Positions 1 to 8,495 of a stretch of 64,000 bases of DNA are shown piece by piece. Source of the stretch: an uncultured Alistipes sp. (GTDB taxonomy: Bacteria > Bacteroidota > Bacteroidia > Bacteroidales > Rikenellaceae); the NCBI GenBank assembly GCA_937911745.1, contig CALDPX010000059.1, positions 159,968 through 223,967 on the forward strand, given 5' to 3'. How positions within the stretch are numbered: position 1 is the first letter of the stretch; each line of letters opens with the position of its first letter. Under the pieces are notes generated by a model. The model made no database searches. It was not told where the DNA came from and saw nothing but the letters and a program-made list of their open reading frames with translations. A program made the translations under genes and the position numbers.

Positions 1-1556
1 CCACCAACAATGTCAAAACTCTCTATCTCTGCCAAGAGAGCATTTTTCTTTTCGAGGTTTGCAGCGTGCTCGGCATCAACGCCAGCAAAGTGCGCGCTCT
101 TGCGTGCAAAGAAGTGGTCGCAAGCAGCACGGAAACGTTTCCACACTGCATCCGAATGGCGACGCGACACTGGACCAATTTTTTTCCAACGCCTCTGCAA
201 CTCAATGAGTTCGTCGGCACTCTTCTTCCACTGTTCACTCTCCTGAATAGCCTCCGCAGCCTCGCAAATCTCTATTTTGAGTTGCAGATTGTGCTCCATC
301 TCGGTCTTGATACCTTCATAGAACGAACGTTTGAGTTCGAAGAACCTATCGCAAGCCTGACGGAAGCGTTCATAAATCTTGGCGTTATCTTTCTTGGGCG
401 CAAAACCGATGGTCTTCCATACCTTCTGTATCTCAATAAGCCTATCGGAGGCCTTATTCCACTCCTTGCGTGTGGTTAGCATCTCGCCCGAAAGAGCCTC
501 GGCCTTCTCACACAACTCGGCCTTCAATGCAAGGTTTTTCTTCTGCTCCTCCTTGATGCCTTCAAAGTACTCTTGATGGCGGCGATTAATGCGCGAAGAT
601 GCCTCTTTGAAACGTTCCCAAATAGCCTCTTTTTGCTCACGGGCTACGGGGCCAATCTCCCTCCATTGCTCGTGCAAATCCTGTAACTTACGGAAAGACA
701 CAACAACCGACTCTTCGCCTGCGAGTGCCTCGGCAGCCTCACACAATGCCGTCTTTGCTTCCAAGTTGCGCTGCAAATCCAAGTCACGCAACTCTTTGTT
801 AATCTTCACAAAGTCGTAGAAGTTCTCAACATGGAGGTTGTAGGTCTCCCATACATCCTTTACGTTTGCCTGAGGAACGATACCTGTCTCTTTCCAACGC
901 TGTTGCAACTCTCTGAATGTTTGAAATGTTTGTCCGACAGTTTCACCAGTTGCCACCAGCGCTTTGAGTTCTTCGATTATTTGGAGTTTGATTTTAAGAT
1001 TCTCTTGTTTTATCTCTTCAAGATTTGCCATATATTCTTCTCTCTTGGTGCGATAGATGGCAAAATACTCTTTGAGTCTGATTTCATCTGCATCGGTGGG
1101 TGCTGCAAATCCTTCGGTCGAGCCGTGTTGCAGAGCATATTCTTTTCTTGCCTCTTCTACCTCTGCACGATGTTGTTTATAGAAGGCAACTTTTACAGCC
1201 TCAACATTGTATCTCAGCGTCTGAATAGGTTTCTGCTCCAATAATCCGGCGAAGTACTCCACAAGTTCACTTTTGGTCATTCCACCAACTTCTGTCAAAG
1301 CGATGGAAAGTTTATCTCCAACCTCGCTCTCATCCTCCACCATCTCGTCATTTTCAAGTCTGAATTCGGGAGCTTCGGTAGCCAATGCCACCTCTTCCTC
1401 TTCGAAGTTCACCTCTTCTTGGATAGGTGCAACCTCTTCATTCTCAACATTAGAGCCATCAGTACAAACGATGCTCTCTTCGGTAGTAATCCTTGTCGCA
1501 TCTTCGGCAATGCCGACTTGTTCCACTGGAACAGAATTCAATTTTTCGGTAGTCAT
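1..1556 (-). CDS. DUF349 domain protein (partial, 3' end outside window)
   Basis: The reading frame opens at the ATG whose complement ends at 1556 and runs without a stop off the left edge of the window, giving about 518 codons. The first 90 or so residues are acidic and low in complexity (runs such as EEEEVA). After that come at least four copies of a helical repeat of about 70 residues with the pattern LxxxWKxIGPVxR...IWxRFRxACDxFFxR, which is the DUF349 signature. DUF349 proteins are common in Bacteroidota and their molecular role is not established; the charged helices suggest a cytoplasmic, coiled-coil-like scaffold. A promoter fits at 1616-1646. The C-terminus cannot be judged here. Confidence 0.85.
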   Translation of the reverse strand, partial: MTTEKLNSVPVEQVGIAEDATRITTEESIVCTDGSNVENEEVAPIQEEVNFEEEEVALATEAPEFRLENDEMVEDESEVGDKLSIALTEVGGMTKSELVEYFAGLLEQKPIQTLRYNVEAVKVAFYKQHRAEVEEARKEYALQHGSTEGFAAPTDADEIRLKEYFAIYRTKREEYMANLEEIKQENLKIKLQIIEELKALVATGETVGQTFQTFRELQQRWKETGIVPQANVKDVWETYNLHVENFYDFVKINKELRDLDLQRNLEAKTALCEAAEALAGEESVVVSFRKLQDLHEQWREIGPVAREQKEAIWERFKEASSRINRRHQEYFEGIKEEQKKNLALKAELCEKAEALSGEMLTTRKEWNKASDRLIEIQKVWKTIGFAPKKDNAKIYERFRQACDRFFELKRSFYEGIKTEMEHNLQLKIEICEAAEAIQESEQWKKSADELIELQRRWKKIGPVSRRHSDAVWKRFRAACDHFFARKSAHFAGVDAEHAANLEKKNALLAEIESFDIVG

Positions 1557-1615
1557 AAAAGTAAGTTTTTACGTTTTACATCCCTCGTTGCTGGAAGAGG
1601 GGTATAGACAACTTA

Positions 1616-1646
1616 CAAAAATATGGTGTTTTAGCCGATTTTCCAA
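1616..1646 (-). promoter_or_regulatory. Bacteroides-type promoter for the DUF349 gene
   Basis: On the minus strand TTG (1646-1644) is followed after 20 bases by TATTTTTG (1623-1616), matching the TTTG/TAnnTTTG consensus. The predicted start of transcription near 1610 leaves a leader of about 50 bases, which contains a small CCCTC/GAGGG hairpin. Confidence 0.55.
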
Positions 1647-1733
1647 CCTATTCGCCATGATTTTTTGCATAACAAAATAAATACGCGGTTTTTATAGGAA
1701 GTTTCAAAAGAAAAGAGTACCTTTCGGGGTTGA

Positions 1734-1748
1734 ATTGTATAATACAAT
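1734..1748. promoter_or_regulatory. 15-bp palindrome ahead of the response regulator
   Basis: ATTGTAT-A-ATACAAT is a perfect inverted repeat ending 12 bases before the ATG at 1761. No consensus -7 box is visible in this gap. The palindrome could be an operator, perhaps for autoregulation, but that is inference from position and symmetry only. Confidence 0.35.
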
Positions 1749-1760
1749 CCGAATACTATC

Positions 1761-2435
1761 ATGAGTTACCGCATACTACTTGTAGATGACGAACCCGACA
1801 TTCTCGAATTCGTGGGTTACAACCTTATGCGCGAAGGTTTCGAGGTGCGTACTGCTTCTAATGGACGAATGGCCATAGATGAGGCAAAGGAATTTCTGCC
1901 ACACCTCATTTTGCTCGATGTTATGATGCCCGAAATGGATGGTATGCAGACATGTAAGCATCTAAAAGAGATACCAGAACTCGCTAATTGCCTAATTGTC
2001 TTTCTGTCGGCACGAGGAGAGGATGAAGCGCAATTGCAGGGCTTTGATCTCGGAGCGGATGACTACATTACCAAACCCATCCATCCGCGCCTTTTGGTTA
2101 GTCGTTTGAAAGCCATACTTAAACGTAGCGAAGAGGCGTCGGAGAGTGTCGAAGTTGTCTCCAACAACGACACAATTACGATTGATAAGGAGCGTTTTGT
2201 GGTGGTTAAGAATGGCAGGGAACTTGTCCTACCCCGCAAGGAGTTTCAACTCTTGGCGCTTCTCTACTCCAAGCCCCAAAAGGTGTTTTCGCGTGAGGAG
2301 ATTTACGCTACCGTTTGGGGTAGCGAGGTGATTGTGGGCGACCGTACGATAGATGTTCACATTCGTAAACTTCGCACCAAAATTGGCGAGGACCACATCG
2401 TAACCATCAAAGGTGTAGGTTACAAATATCAATAG
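1761..2435 (+). CDS. OmpR/PhoB-family response regulator
   Basis: A 224-residue DNA-binding response regulator. The receiver domain (about 1-120) has the acidic pocket D9/D10, the phosphoacceptor D53 in the LLDVMMPEMDG motif, the switch residue S83 and the conserved K105 in TKP. A winged-helix output domain (about 130-224) ends with the typical ...RTIDVHIRKLRTKIG... and KGVGYKY segments of the Trans_reg_C family. No histidine kinase lies beside it in this window, so its partner must be elsewhere. Only 32 bases separate its stop from ackA, so it may be cotranscribed with the fermentation genes, although phosphate or envelope control as in PhoB relatives is equally possible. The start ATG directly precedes the receiver fold. 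Confidence 0.93.
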   Translation: MSYRILLVDDEPDILEFVGYNLMREGFEVRTASNGRMAIDEAKEFLPHLILLDVMMPEMDGMQTCKHLKEIPELANCLIVFLSARGEDEAQLQGFDLGADDYITKPIHPRLLVSRLKAILKRSEEASESVEVVSNNDTITIDKERFVVVKNGRELVLPRKEFQLLALLYSKPQKVFSREEIYATVWGSEVIVGDRTIDVHIRKLRTKIGEDHIVTIKGVGYKYQ

Positions 2436-2467
2436 AAGTTCAAAATTCAAAATTATATAAAAGCACT

Positions 2468-3682
2468 ATGGTAATTCTTGTTCTTAACTGCGGCAGCAGT
2501 TCAATTAAGTATCAGGTAATTGAGATGACCGAGAGCGATAACACGCTCTTGGCAAAAGGTCTTGTAGAGCGTATTGGTATTGAAAATGGCGTTATCACTC
2601 ACAAGCCCACAGGCAAAGAGCCCGTAAAGAACGTGTGTGACATTCCCGACCACACCGTAGGTATCGACCTCATCATCAAGGCAATCACCCACCCGGAGAG
2701 TGGTGTTATTGCTTCGCTCGAAGAGTTGGATGCCGTTGGTCACAGAGTTGTACACGGTGGTGAGCAGTTCAAAGAGAGTACCCTCATCAATGAGGCTGTT
2801 ATGGAGATGGTGGAAGGTTGCGTAGATTTGGCACCTCTGCATATTCCTGCCAACCTCAAAGGTATTTATGCCATCAATGAACTCCTTCCCGGTATCCCCC
2901 AGGTGGCTAATTTCGACACCGCATTCCACCAGACAATGCCCGCAAAGGCATTCCTCTACGGTATTCCCCGTCGCTACTATGACGAGTATCGCGTGAGGGC
3001 ATACGGCTTCCACGGCACCAGCCACCGCTTTGTTGCCGAGCAGGCTGCCAAGATGGTAGGTTTGGACTTCGAGAACTCCAAAATTGTCACTTGTCACATC
3101 GGTAATGGTGGCTCGGTAACTGCTGTACTCAATGGTAAGAGTGTAGATACCTCTATGGGTTTGACACCCGTAGACGGCGTGATGATGGGTACTCGATGCG
3201 GCTCTATCGATCCAGGAGTTCTCAACTTCATCCACACCAAAGAGGGTAAGTCGATGGAGGAGATTTGGAACCTTATTAACAAGGAGTCGGGCATCTATGG
3301 TCTTTCTGGCGGTCTATCGTCGGATATGCGCGACATCAGGGCTGGTGTAGAGGCCGGCAATCAGGTGGTGATTGACGCTGAGGAGGCATATTTCTACCGT
3401 ATTAAGAAATATATCGGCTCCTATGCAGCAGCAATGGGCGGCATCGACCTGTTGGTATTCACAGGTGGTGTAGGTGAGAATGGTCCTGAGATGAGAGAGT
3501 ACGTCTGCGAGGGTATGGAGTTTATGGGTATCGAGTTCGACAAGGCTGCCAATGATGGCGTAAAAGGTCAGGACAAGATTCTTTCTACCCCATCTTCGAG
3601 GGTTAAGGTTGTGGTATACGGCACCAACGAGGAACTCGTAATCGCTACCGACACATTCAACATTGTAAGTAAACTCAAATAG
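2468..3682 (+). CDS. ackA: Acetate kinase
   Basis: A 404-residue acetate kinase (EC 2.7.2.1), the usual length for the family. It interconverts acetyl phosphate plus ADP with acetate plus ATP in the cytoplasm. The N-terminal VLNCGSSSIKYQ motif, GHRVVHGGE, the HGTSHR segment, the GNGGSV phosphate loop and the C-terminal FTGGVGENGP motif are all present, as in the acetate kinase/Hsp70/actin fold. It lies 32 bases after the response regulator and 24 bases before ptb. No pta of the usual type occurs in the window, so the acetyl phosphate must come from another acyltransferase or from relaxed specificity of the neighbouring Ptb. Confidence 0.97.
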   Translation: MVILVLNCGSSSIKYQVIEMTESDNTLLAKGLVERIGIENGVITHKPTGKEPVKNVCDIPDHTVGIDLIIKAITHPESGVIASLEELDAVGHRVVHGGEQFKESTLINEAVMEMVEGCVDLAPLHIPANLKGIYAINELLPGIPQVANFDTAFHQTMPAKAFLYGIPRRYYDEYRVRAYGFHGTSHRFVAEQAAKMVGLDFENSKIVTCHIGNGGSVTAVLNGKSVDTSMGLTPVDGVMMGTRCGSIDPGVLNFIHTKEGKSMEEIWNLINKESGIYGLSGGLSSDMRDIRAGVEAGNQVVIDAEEAYFYRIKKYIGSYAAAMGGIDLLVFTGGVGENGPEMREYVCEGMEFMGIEFDKAANDGVKGQDKILSTPSSRVKVVVYGTNEELVIATDTFNIVSKLK

Positions 3683-3706
3683 TATAACCTAAAATTCAAA
3701 AACACT

Positions 3707-4609
3707 ATGATTAAACATTTGGATGAGATTGTGGCCGCAGCAGTGGCTCGTGGCAAAAAGAAAATGATTGTTGCATACGGTCAGGACACCCACTCGATTG
3801 GTGCTACCGATATGGCCATTAAGGCTGGCTTGGCAGATGTGACTTTGGTGGGTGACCCCGAAGAGATCAAGAAGTCTTGCGAGGCTGAGGGCGTGGATAT
3901 GAGCCAATATACCATCATTGCAGAGAGCGAGGATGTGAAGGCTGTGGAAATCGCTGTTAAGGCTGTTCACAATGGCGAGTATGACGTATTGATGAAAGGC
4001 GTTGTTCCTACCGACAAATACATGCGTGGTATTCTGAACAAAGAGTGGGGTCTGCTTCCCGCAGGCACAACCCTCAGCCACGTGACGGTTTTGGAGGTTC
4101 CTGCATACCATAAACTTCTTGTGGTTAGCGATGTAGCAGTTCTTCCCTGCCCCACTATCGACCAGAAGAAACAGATTGCAAAATATCTCATAGAGACCGC
4201 TAATAACCTCGGTATTGAGCAGCCCAAAGTGGCTCTCTTGGCTCCCAGCGAGCAGTTGTTACCCAAGGTTGTAAGTTCTGTGGAGGCTGCCGCTCTTTCG
4301 GAGATGGGCCAGAATGGCGAACTTGGCAACGCCCTCTTCCAGGGTCCTCTTGCACTCGACGTTGCTATCGATCCCGAGAGCGTGAAGATCAAAAAACTTA
4401 CCGGCCCTGTGGCTGGCGACGCAGACTGCTTGCTCTTCCCCAATCTCGAAAGTGGTAACGTATTCTTCAAAGCCTGCTCGAAATTTGGCGGAGCTGAGTT
4501 GGCAGCGATGGTTGCAGGTCCTACCGCACCTTGCGTGCTCACCTCGCGTGGCGATTCGACCAAGACCAAACTATATTCTATCGCTCTGGCATGCTTGTCG
4601 GCAAAATAG
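3707..4609 (+). CDS. ptb: Phosphate butyryltransferase
   Basis: A 300-residue member of the phosphate acetyl/butyryltransferase family. It exchanges CoA for phosphate on a short acyl-CoA such as butyryl-CoA, giving the acyl phosphate used by the kinase that follows. Visible family features include the VVAYGQDTHSIGA segment near the N-terminus, GVVPTDKYMRG near residue 100, the SDVAVLPCPT strand and the C-terminal AGPTAPCVLTSRGDS motif. The length of about 300 residues and the tight pairing with buk point to Ptb rather than the longer acetyl-specific Pta. Butyrate is the default guess, but isobutyrate, isovalerate or propionate are also possible substrates. Confidence 0.88.
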   Translation: MIKHLDEIVAAAVARGKKKMIVAYGQDTHSIGATDMAIKAGLADVTLVGDPEEIKKSCEAEGVDMSQYTIIAESEDVKAVEIAVKAVHNGEYDVLMKGVVPTDKYMRGILNKEWGLLPAGTTLSHVTVLEVPAYHKLLVVSDVAVLPCPTIDQKKQIAKYLIETANNLGIEQPKVALLAPSEQLLPKVVSSVEAAALSEMGQNGELGNALFQGPLALDVAIDPESVKIKKLTGPVAGDADCLLFPNLESGNVFFKACSKFGGAELAAMVAGPTAPCVLTSRGDSTKTKLYSIALACLSAK

Positions 4610-4641
4610 TCAAAACACCTAAAACACACCTGTATAACACT

Positions 4642-5718
4642 ATGGAGAAAACCTATAAAATTTTGACCATCAACCCTGGTTCGACGTCGACTAAGGTTGC
4701 TGTTTTCGAGAACGATAAGGAGCTTTTCTCGACCACTTTGCGTCATTCGAGCGAGGAGATTGGTCGCTATAAGACCATCCTCGACCAACTCGACTTCCGC
4801 AGGGACGTGATTCTCGATGCTATCAAACAGTCGGGTATTGCGCTGACCGATTTGGACGCTGTGATTGGTCGTGGCGGTCTGCTGAAACCCATTCCCAGCG
4901 GCACCTACGAGGTAAACGAGAAGATGATTGAGGATATTAAGGAACGCCCCGCAGGTCAGCACGCCTCGAACTTGGGCGCACTTTTGGCTGCCGAGATTGC
5001 AAAACTCGCAGGCGTTGGTGCTTACATTGCCGACCCCGTTGTTGTGGATGAGTTGCAGGATGTTGCACGCCTCTCGGGTATTCCCGCTTTGGAGCGTCAG
5101 TCCATCTTCCACGCGCTGAATCAGAAGGCTGTGGCTCGCGTCTATGCTGACAAGATTGGCAAACCCTACGAGGAACTGAACCTTGTTGTAGCCCATATGG
5201 GTGGTGGCATCTCGATTGGTGCACACCGCAAAGGTTTGGTTGTGGACGTGAATAACGCTTTGGACGGCGAGGGTCCCTTCTCGCCCGAGCGTGCAGGTAC
5301 CGTTCCCGCCTTGGCATTTGCTAAGATGTGTATGAGCGGCAAATATACCCTTGCTGAGGTAGCTAAGATGATTAACGGCAAAGGTGGTGTTGTGGCTCAC
5401 CTCAATACCAACGATATGCGCGAGGTTGAGAACCGCTATAACGCTGGCGATAAGGAGGCTATCTTGGTTGCCGATGCTATGGCATACGGCGTTGGTAAGT
5501 TCATCGGTCAGATGATTGCTGTGTTGAAAGGCGAAGTAGATGCTGTTATTCTTACCGGCGGTATCGCTTACGACAAGAATGTTGTGGGATATATCAAAGG
5601 TATGATTGAGCCTATGGCGAAGGTAGTTGTTATGCCCGGCGAGAACGAGTTGGAGGCACTTGCAATGAACGCCCAGAGGGTTCTGGAAGGCAAACTCACT
5701 CCCAAGGTTTACGAGTAA
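4642..5718 (+). CDS. buk: Butyrate kinase
   Basis: A 358-residue butyrate kinase (EC 2.7.2.7), the normal family length. It makes ATP and a short-chain acid from acyl phosphate and ADP. The chosen ATG at 4642 directly precedes the conserved ILTINPGSTSTKVAVF motif; the frame is open 37 codons further upstream, but that stretch overlaps the end of ptb and has no family similarity. Other markers are GRGGLLKPIPSG, VAHMGGGISIGAHRKG, DGEGPFSPERAGT and LTGGIAYD. It ends the ackA-ptb-buk cluster and a terminator hairpin follows. Together with ptb it suggests substrate-level ATP synthesis during acid production. Confidence 0.95.
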   Translation: MEKTYKILTINPGSTSTKVAVFENDKELFSTTLRHSSEEIGRYKTILDQLDFRRDVILDAIKQSGIALTDLDAVIGRGGLLKPIPSGTYEVNEKMIEDIKERPAGQHASNLGALLAAEIAKLAGVGAYIADPVVVDELQDVARLSGIPALERQSIFHALNQKAVARVYADKIGKPYEELNLVVAHMGGGISIGAHRKGLVVDVNNALDGEGPFSPERAGTVPALAFAKMCMSGKYTLAEVAKMINGKGGVVAHLNTNDMREVENRYNAGDKEAILVADAMAYGVGKFIGQMIAVLKGEVDAVILTGGIAYDKNVVGYIKGMIEPMAKVVVMPGENELEALAMNAQRVLEGKLTPKVYE

Positions 5719-5740
5719 CGATTCTCGTATGCCCAATCCC

Positions 5741-5773
5741 AAACTCCCGACCTTGCAATAAGGTTGGGAGTTT
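5741..5773 (+). terminator. Terminator after buk
   Basis: A 14-bp stem (5741-5754 with 5760-5773, one G-U pair) with a 5-base loop lies 22 bases past the buk stop and its descending arm runs into TTTTAT. Confidence 0.75.
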
Positions 5774-5927
5774 TATATTGCCACAACTCTGCTTTTTTTG
5801 TGGGAGTCGCCTATGTCGGTGGTGGAAGGAGAAGTATGAATGCATACTGCTTTTTGCCCACGGTGTTTGGTTTTCTCGGGGCATTGTGCGATATTTGCAC
5901 CACGAAAAAACCGACACATCACACACT

Positions 5928-6485
5928 ATGGAAGAGAGAGAGTATTTGGAGCAGTACGAGAAGAGACTCGAAAAACTATTGGCAGGCATTTGCGGTTCCG
6001 AGGGAGGTATGTTCCTCGTAGAGGAGTTGGAGGAGCGTTGGACCGAAGATGCACCCGAATATATGGCTGATGCCGTAGGGCAGATAAACTCCTATCCCGC
6101 ATTCACTCTGGCCGTTGCGGGTTTCTACGGTATGGCGTTAGCAGCCCTGTGGGATACTGCCTGGGAGGCTCACAAAAGGGACTCCTACGCACTCTTCAAA
6201 CAGTGTGGTGGCGGTTTCGACACCATTGATGAGTACATACTCGAAAAAATCGTAGGCGTGGCGCCCGACAGCGATGCCCGCAAAGGTATAGACAATATGA
6301 TGCGCACCCTCTCGCACACCGTTATGAGTGCCATACAGCACGAAAACATTGAGCACCAAACCACCCGCGCATTCTACATCCTTGCACGCTCGGCAAAGGT
6401 TATGTTCCGTGCAGGCGTGACCATCGAACTCCGCCGCCGAGGCTACCATTACGAGAAGGTAAAACTTGCCGACTTTGTAAACTAA
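5928..6485 (+). CDS. Conserved hypothetical protein, soluble, 185 residues
   Basis: I do not recognise this family. The frame is open further upstream, but ATG 5928 begins a clean acidic, helical N-terminus (MEEREYLEQYEKRLEK), whereas the upstream extension is rich in Cys and Trp and improbable. The protein is probably cytoplasmic and mainly alpha-helical. A central segment (AGFYGMALAALWDTAW) is hydrophobic but too short and polar at its edges to be a sure membrane helix. It sits 12 bases before the phosphatase gene and is probably cotranscribed with it. No catalytic motif is evident. Confidence 0.75.
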   Translation: MEEREYLEQYEKRLEKLLAGICGSEGGMFLVEELEERWTEDAPEYMADAVGQINSYPAFTLAVAGFYGMALAALWDTAWEAHKRDSYALFKQCGGGFDTIDEYILEKIVGVAPDSDARKGIDNMMRTLSHTVMSAIQHENIEHQTTRAFYILARSAKVMFRAGVTIELRRRGYHYEKVKLADFVN

Positions 6486-6497
6486 CGCACAGTCCCA

Positions 6498-7145
6498 ATG
6501 AAGCAACTTGTCATCTTCGACCTCGATGGAACTCTCCTAAACTCCATTGCCGACCTTGCAGTGGCTGTCAATCTGGCACTTAGGGCGTGTGGCTATCCCA
6601 CACATCCCGAGGATGCGTATCGTTTTATGGTGGGTGATGGCGTGCGTAAACTCTTTGAGCGTGCCCTGCCCGAGGCGGAACGTACGCCCGAAAACATAGA
6701 GCGCATAAGGGAGCACTTTATGCCCTACTACGACCTCCACAATGCCGACCTCAGCCGTCCCTACGAGGGTATTGCCGAACTCTTGGAGGAGTTGCAACAA
6801 AGGGGCGTAAGGATGGCTGTTGCATCGAACAAATACCACTCGGCAACCCAAAAACTCATAGCCCACTACTTCCCCACTATCCACTTCGAGGTGGTACTCG
6901 GACAGCGCGAGGGCGTGCCTGTAAAACCCAATCCGCAGATTGTGAGCGAGATATTGGACCTCTGCGGTGTGGCAAAAGAGGAGGTGCTCTATGTGGGCGA
7001 CACGAATGTCGATATGCAGACCGCCAAAAATGCCGAGGTGGACGTTTTGGGCGTTGCGTGGGGTTTTCGTCCTCGTGAGGAACTCGCAGCGCACAAACCG
7101 CTGGCAATCATCGACCATCCAAGCGAATTAATCAACTATTTATAA
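6498..7145 (+). CDS. gph: HAD-family phosphoglycolate phosphatase
   Basis: A 215-residue haloacid dehalogenase-type phosphatase. Motif I is FDLDGTLLNS at residues 7-16, with the nucleophile Asp and the acid/base Asp two residues later. Motif II is the VASNKY region near residue 114, the conserved Lys of motif III is VKPNP near 141, and motif IV is VGDTNVDMQTAKNAE near 167. The pattern and length fit Gph-type phosphatases that remove phosphate from 2-phosphoglycolate, but many HAD enzymes of this subgroup are promiscuous, so the substrate is inferred. A shared terminator with the minus-strand gene follows at once. Confidence 0.85.
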   Translation: MKQLVIFDLDGTLLNSIADLAVAVNLALRACGYPTHPEDAYRFMVGDGVRKLFERALPEAERTPENIERIREHFMPYYDLHNADLSRPYEGIAELLEELQQRGVRMAVASNKYHSATQKLIAHYFPTIHFEVVLGQREGVPVKPNPQIVSEILDLCGVAKEEVLYVGDTNVDMQTAKNAEVDVLGVAWGFRPREELAAHKPLAIIDHPSELINYL

Positions 7146-7150
7146 TACAA

Positions 7151-7185
7151 AAAGATACGCACTCCATAGAGGGGTGCGTATCTTT
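7151..7185. terminator. Bidirectional terminator between gph and the minus-strand gene
   Basis: A 15-bp stem (7151-7165 with 7171-7185, one wobble) with a 5-base loop and an A/T-rich flank on both sides, placed between two convergent genes. Confidence 0.8.
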
Positions 7186-7215
7186 CTTCACACATTTAAC
7201 AACTGCCTGAGCGGA

Positions 7216-7692
7216 TTAGAAAGTAAAGCCAACAGCCACCTGCCAGCCGCTCTTCGAGCCACGCACCGAGTAACCCACGCCAATCGAAAAGCGATTTATA
7301 TCAAGACCTACCGAAGGAGTTACGCCATAGTTGGTTGCACCTGCCGTGAGGTCAATATATTGTGTTGCTTTCACATCAACAAAGGGGCTAACCTTGCAGT
7401 TCAGCATACTCCAACGAGCATCCACAAAGAGTGAGGGTACATAGAGGGGATCACCGCTGATACCTTCTGCGCTCCATTCAGCACCAAAACCTGCGCCACC
7501 ACCAAGGTAGAAACCACCACCGAAGTTGTAACCGTGCGAGGTGTTGAAATGGAAGATGTTGTTGGTTGTTGCCGAAAGGGTAATATCGGCTGTGTAGCCC
7601 CTATCGAAACGGGGGTTTGCGTTCTGCTCTTGTGCCATAGTTGTCGCTGCCAAACCAAGCAGTGCAACCGCCATCAAAATGATTTTCTTCAT
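7216..7692 (-). CDS. Small outer-membrane beta-barrel-like protein
   Basis: 158 residues. A signal peptide is visible (MKKIILMAVALLGLAATTMAQ, cut after AQ). The mature part is rich in Gly and aromatic residues in alternating polar/hydrophobic strands (GGGFYLGGGAGFGAEW, FSIGVGYSVRGSK) and ends in ...VAVGFTF, an aromatic C-terminus typical of outer-membrane barrels recognised by the Bam complex. It resembles the small porin-like or OmpA-barrel proteins that are numerous in Bacteroidota. No periplasmic domain follows. Function cannot be assigned. Confidence 0.8.
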   Translation of the reverse strand: MKKIILMAVALLGLAATTMAQEQNANPRFDRGYTADITLSATTNNIFHFNTSHGYNFGGGFYLGGGAGFGAEWSAEGISGDPLYVPSLFVDARWSMLNCKVSPFVDVKATQYIDLTAGATNYGVTPSVGLDINRFSIGVGYSVRGSKSGWQVAVGFTF

Positions 7693-7736
7693 CTCTTGTA
7701 TTATAATTTTGTGTTATATAAAAATGTTGGAAAAAA

Positions 7737-8111
7737 CTATTTTGCGCCCTTGATGGAGGCGAGTTTGAGCTGAGCCTCTTCTTTGCGTTGGTTGGCTGCT
7801 TCGAGTTCGTTCTCCATACGCTTGCGCTCCTCGGCGGTGCGCACTTTGGGGTTCGATTTGCGTTTCTGCTCCTGATAGAATGCTTTGCTTTCGAGTTTGG
7901 TAGCCTCGAAGTTGGCTTTGTCAATCTTGTGTTGGAGGCGTGCGCTCTCCTTTATATCGCGGAATGCGCGTTTGAAGAAGCCATCCTTTTTCTCTTCGGT
8001 CTGCTCCACTGCAACCTCCTGAGCCTCCTCTTTTACGGGCTCCTGTGCGTTTGCGGCATTAATGCTCAAAAGTGTCGCCATAGATGCGAGGTAAAATGTT
8101 CTCTTTTTCAT
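7737..8111 (-). CDS. Exported, charged coiled-coil protein, 124 residues
   Basis: The start at 8111 gives a signal peptide (MKKRTFYLASMATLLSINAANAQ); an upstream in-frame ATG would add 25 residues that hide it. The mature protein is acidic near its N-terminus (VKEEAQEVAVEQTEEK) and then strongly charged and helical (KIDKANFEATKLESKAF, ERKRMENELEAANQRK), suggesting a periplasmic coiled coil. It lies between the barrel-like gene and the GYKxIE repeat gene on the same strand and may be expressed with them. I do not recognise the family. Confidence 0.75.
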   Translation of the reverse strand: MKKRTFYLASMATLLSINAANAQEPVKEEAQEVAVEQTEEKKDGFFKRAFRDIKESARLQHKIDKANFEATKLESKAFYQEQKRKSNPKVRTAEERKRMENELEAANQRKEEAQLKLASIKGAK

Positions 8112-8148
8112 AATCGTAAAATGTTTAGTTAATATAATAAGGTATCTG

Positions 8149-8355
8149 CTATTTGTCTTCTCTCTCGGTGCCGTCCTCATTCTCACCTACCTCGTCGAGG
8201 AAACGCTCAACAAAACTCTTTTCGATGCGCTTGTAGCCACCCACAACGCCATCCTCAATCGCTTTGTAGCCACTAACCACACCTTCCTCGATTGCCTTAT
8301 AGCCTTTGGTCACAGCCTTTGCGACCTTGCCTGTTTTGAGTTTATACTCTGCCAT
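8149..8355 (-). CDS. Small protein with three GYKxIE repeats
   Basis: 68 residues, starting at ATG 8355. After a short basic N-terminus there are three tandem 12-residue units, KGYKAIEEGVVS, GYKAIEDGVVGG and YKRIEKSFVERF, followed by an acidic tail. Similar GYKxIExxVV motifs occur in short proteins of anaerobic Firmicutes and Bacteroidota, to my recollection, without an assigned role. The pattern would form amphipathic helices. The gene is read from a promoter-like box at 8393-8400, divergent from the AraC regulator, which may therefore control it. Confidence 0.7.
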   Translation of the reverse strand: MAEYKLKTGKVAKAVTKGYKAIEEGVVSGYKAIEDGVVGGYKRIEKSFVERFLDEVGENEDGTEREDK

Positions 8356-8392
8356 AGTCTTATTGTTTTGTTGTTCCTTTGTTTTGATGGTG

Positions 8393-8400
8393 CAAAGGTA
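8393..8400 (-). promoter_or_regulatory. -7 box for the GYKxIE gene
   Basis: TACCTTTG on the minus strand matches TAnnTTTG. A TTTG lies upstream at 8420-8417, but the spacing of 16 is shorter than usual. It is located 38 bases before the start codon and upstream in-frame codons precede it, supporting ATG 8355. Confidence 0.45.
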
Positions 8401-8495
8401 TGGCAACACATCGCGCCAAATTCGCCTTTTATTCCTTTTTAATGGAAGATTTTGGGCATTTTTGTATTATCAGGCGAAAATATGGAGAATTTTAC

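Noticed and set aside
3967..5742. Open frame of 591 codons on the minus strand opposite ptb and buk
   Set aside because: It lies antisense to two clear genes and has no family motif; such frames arise from codon bias of the coding strand.
5778..5927. N-terminal extension of the 185-residue hypothetical protein
   Set aside because: The extension is Cys/Trp rich, unlike the rest, and runs through the region expected to hold the promoter.
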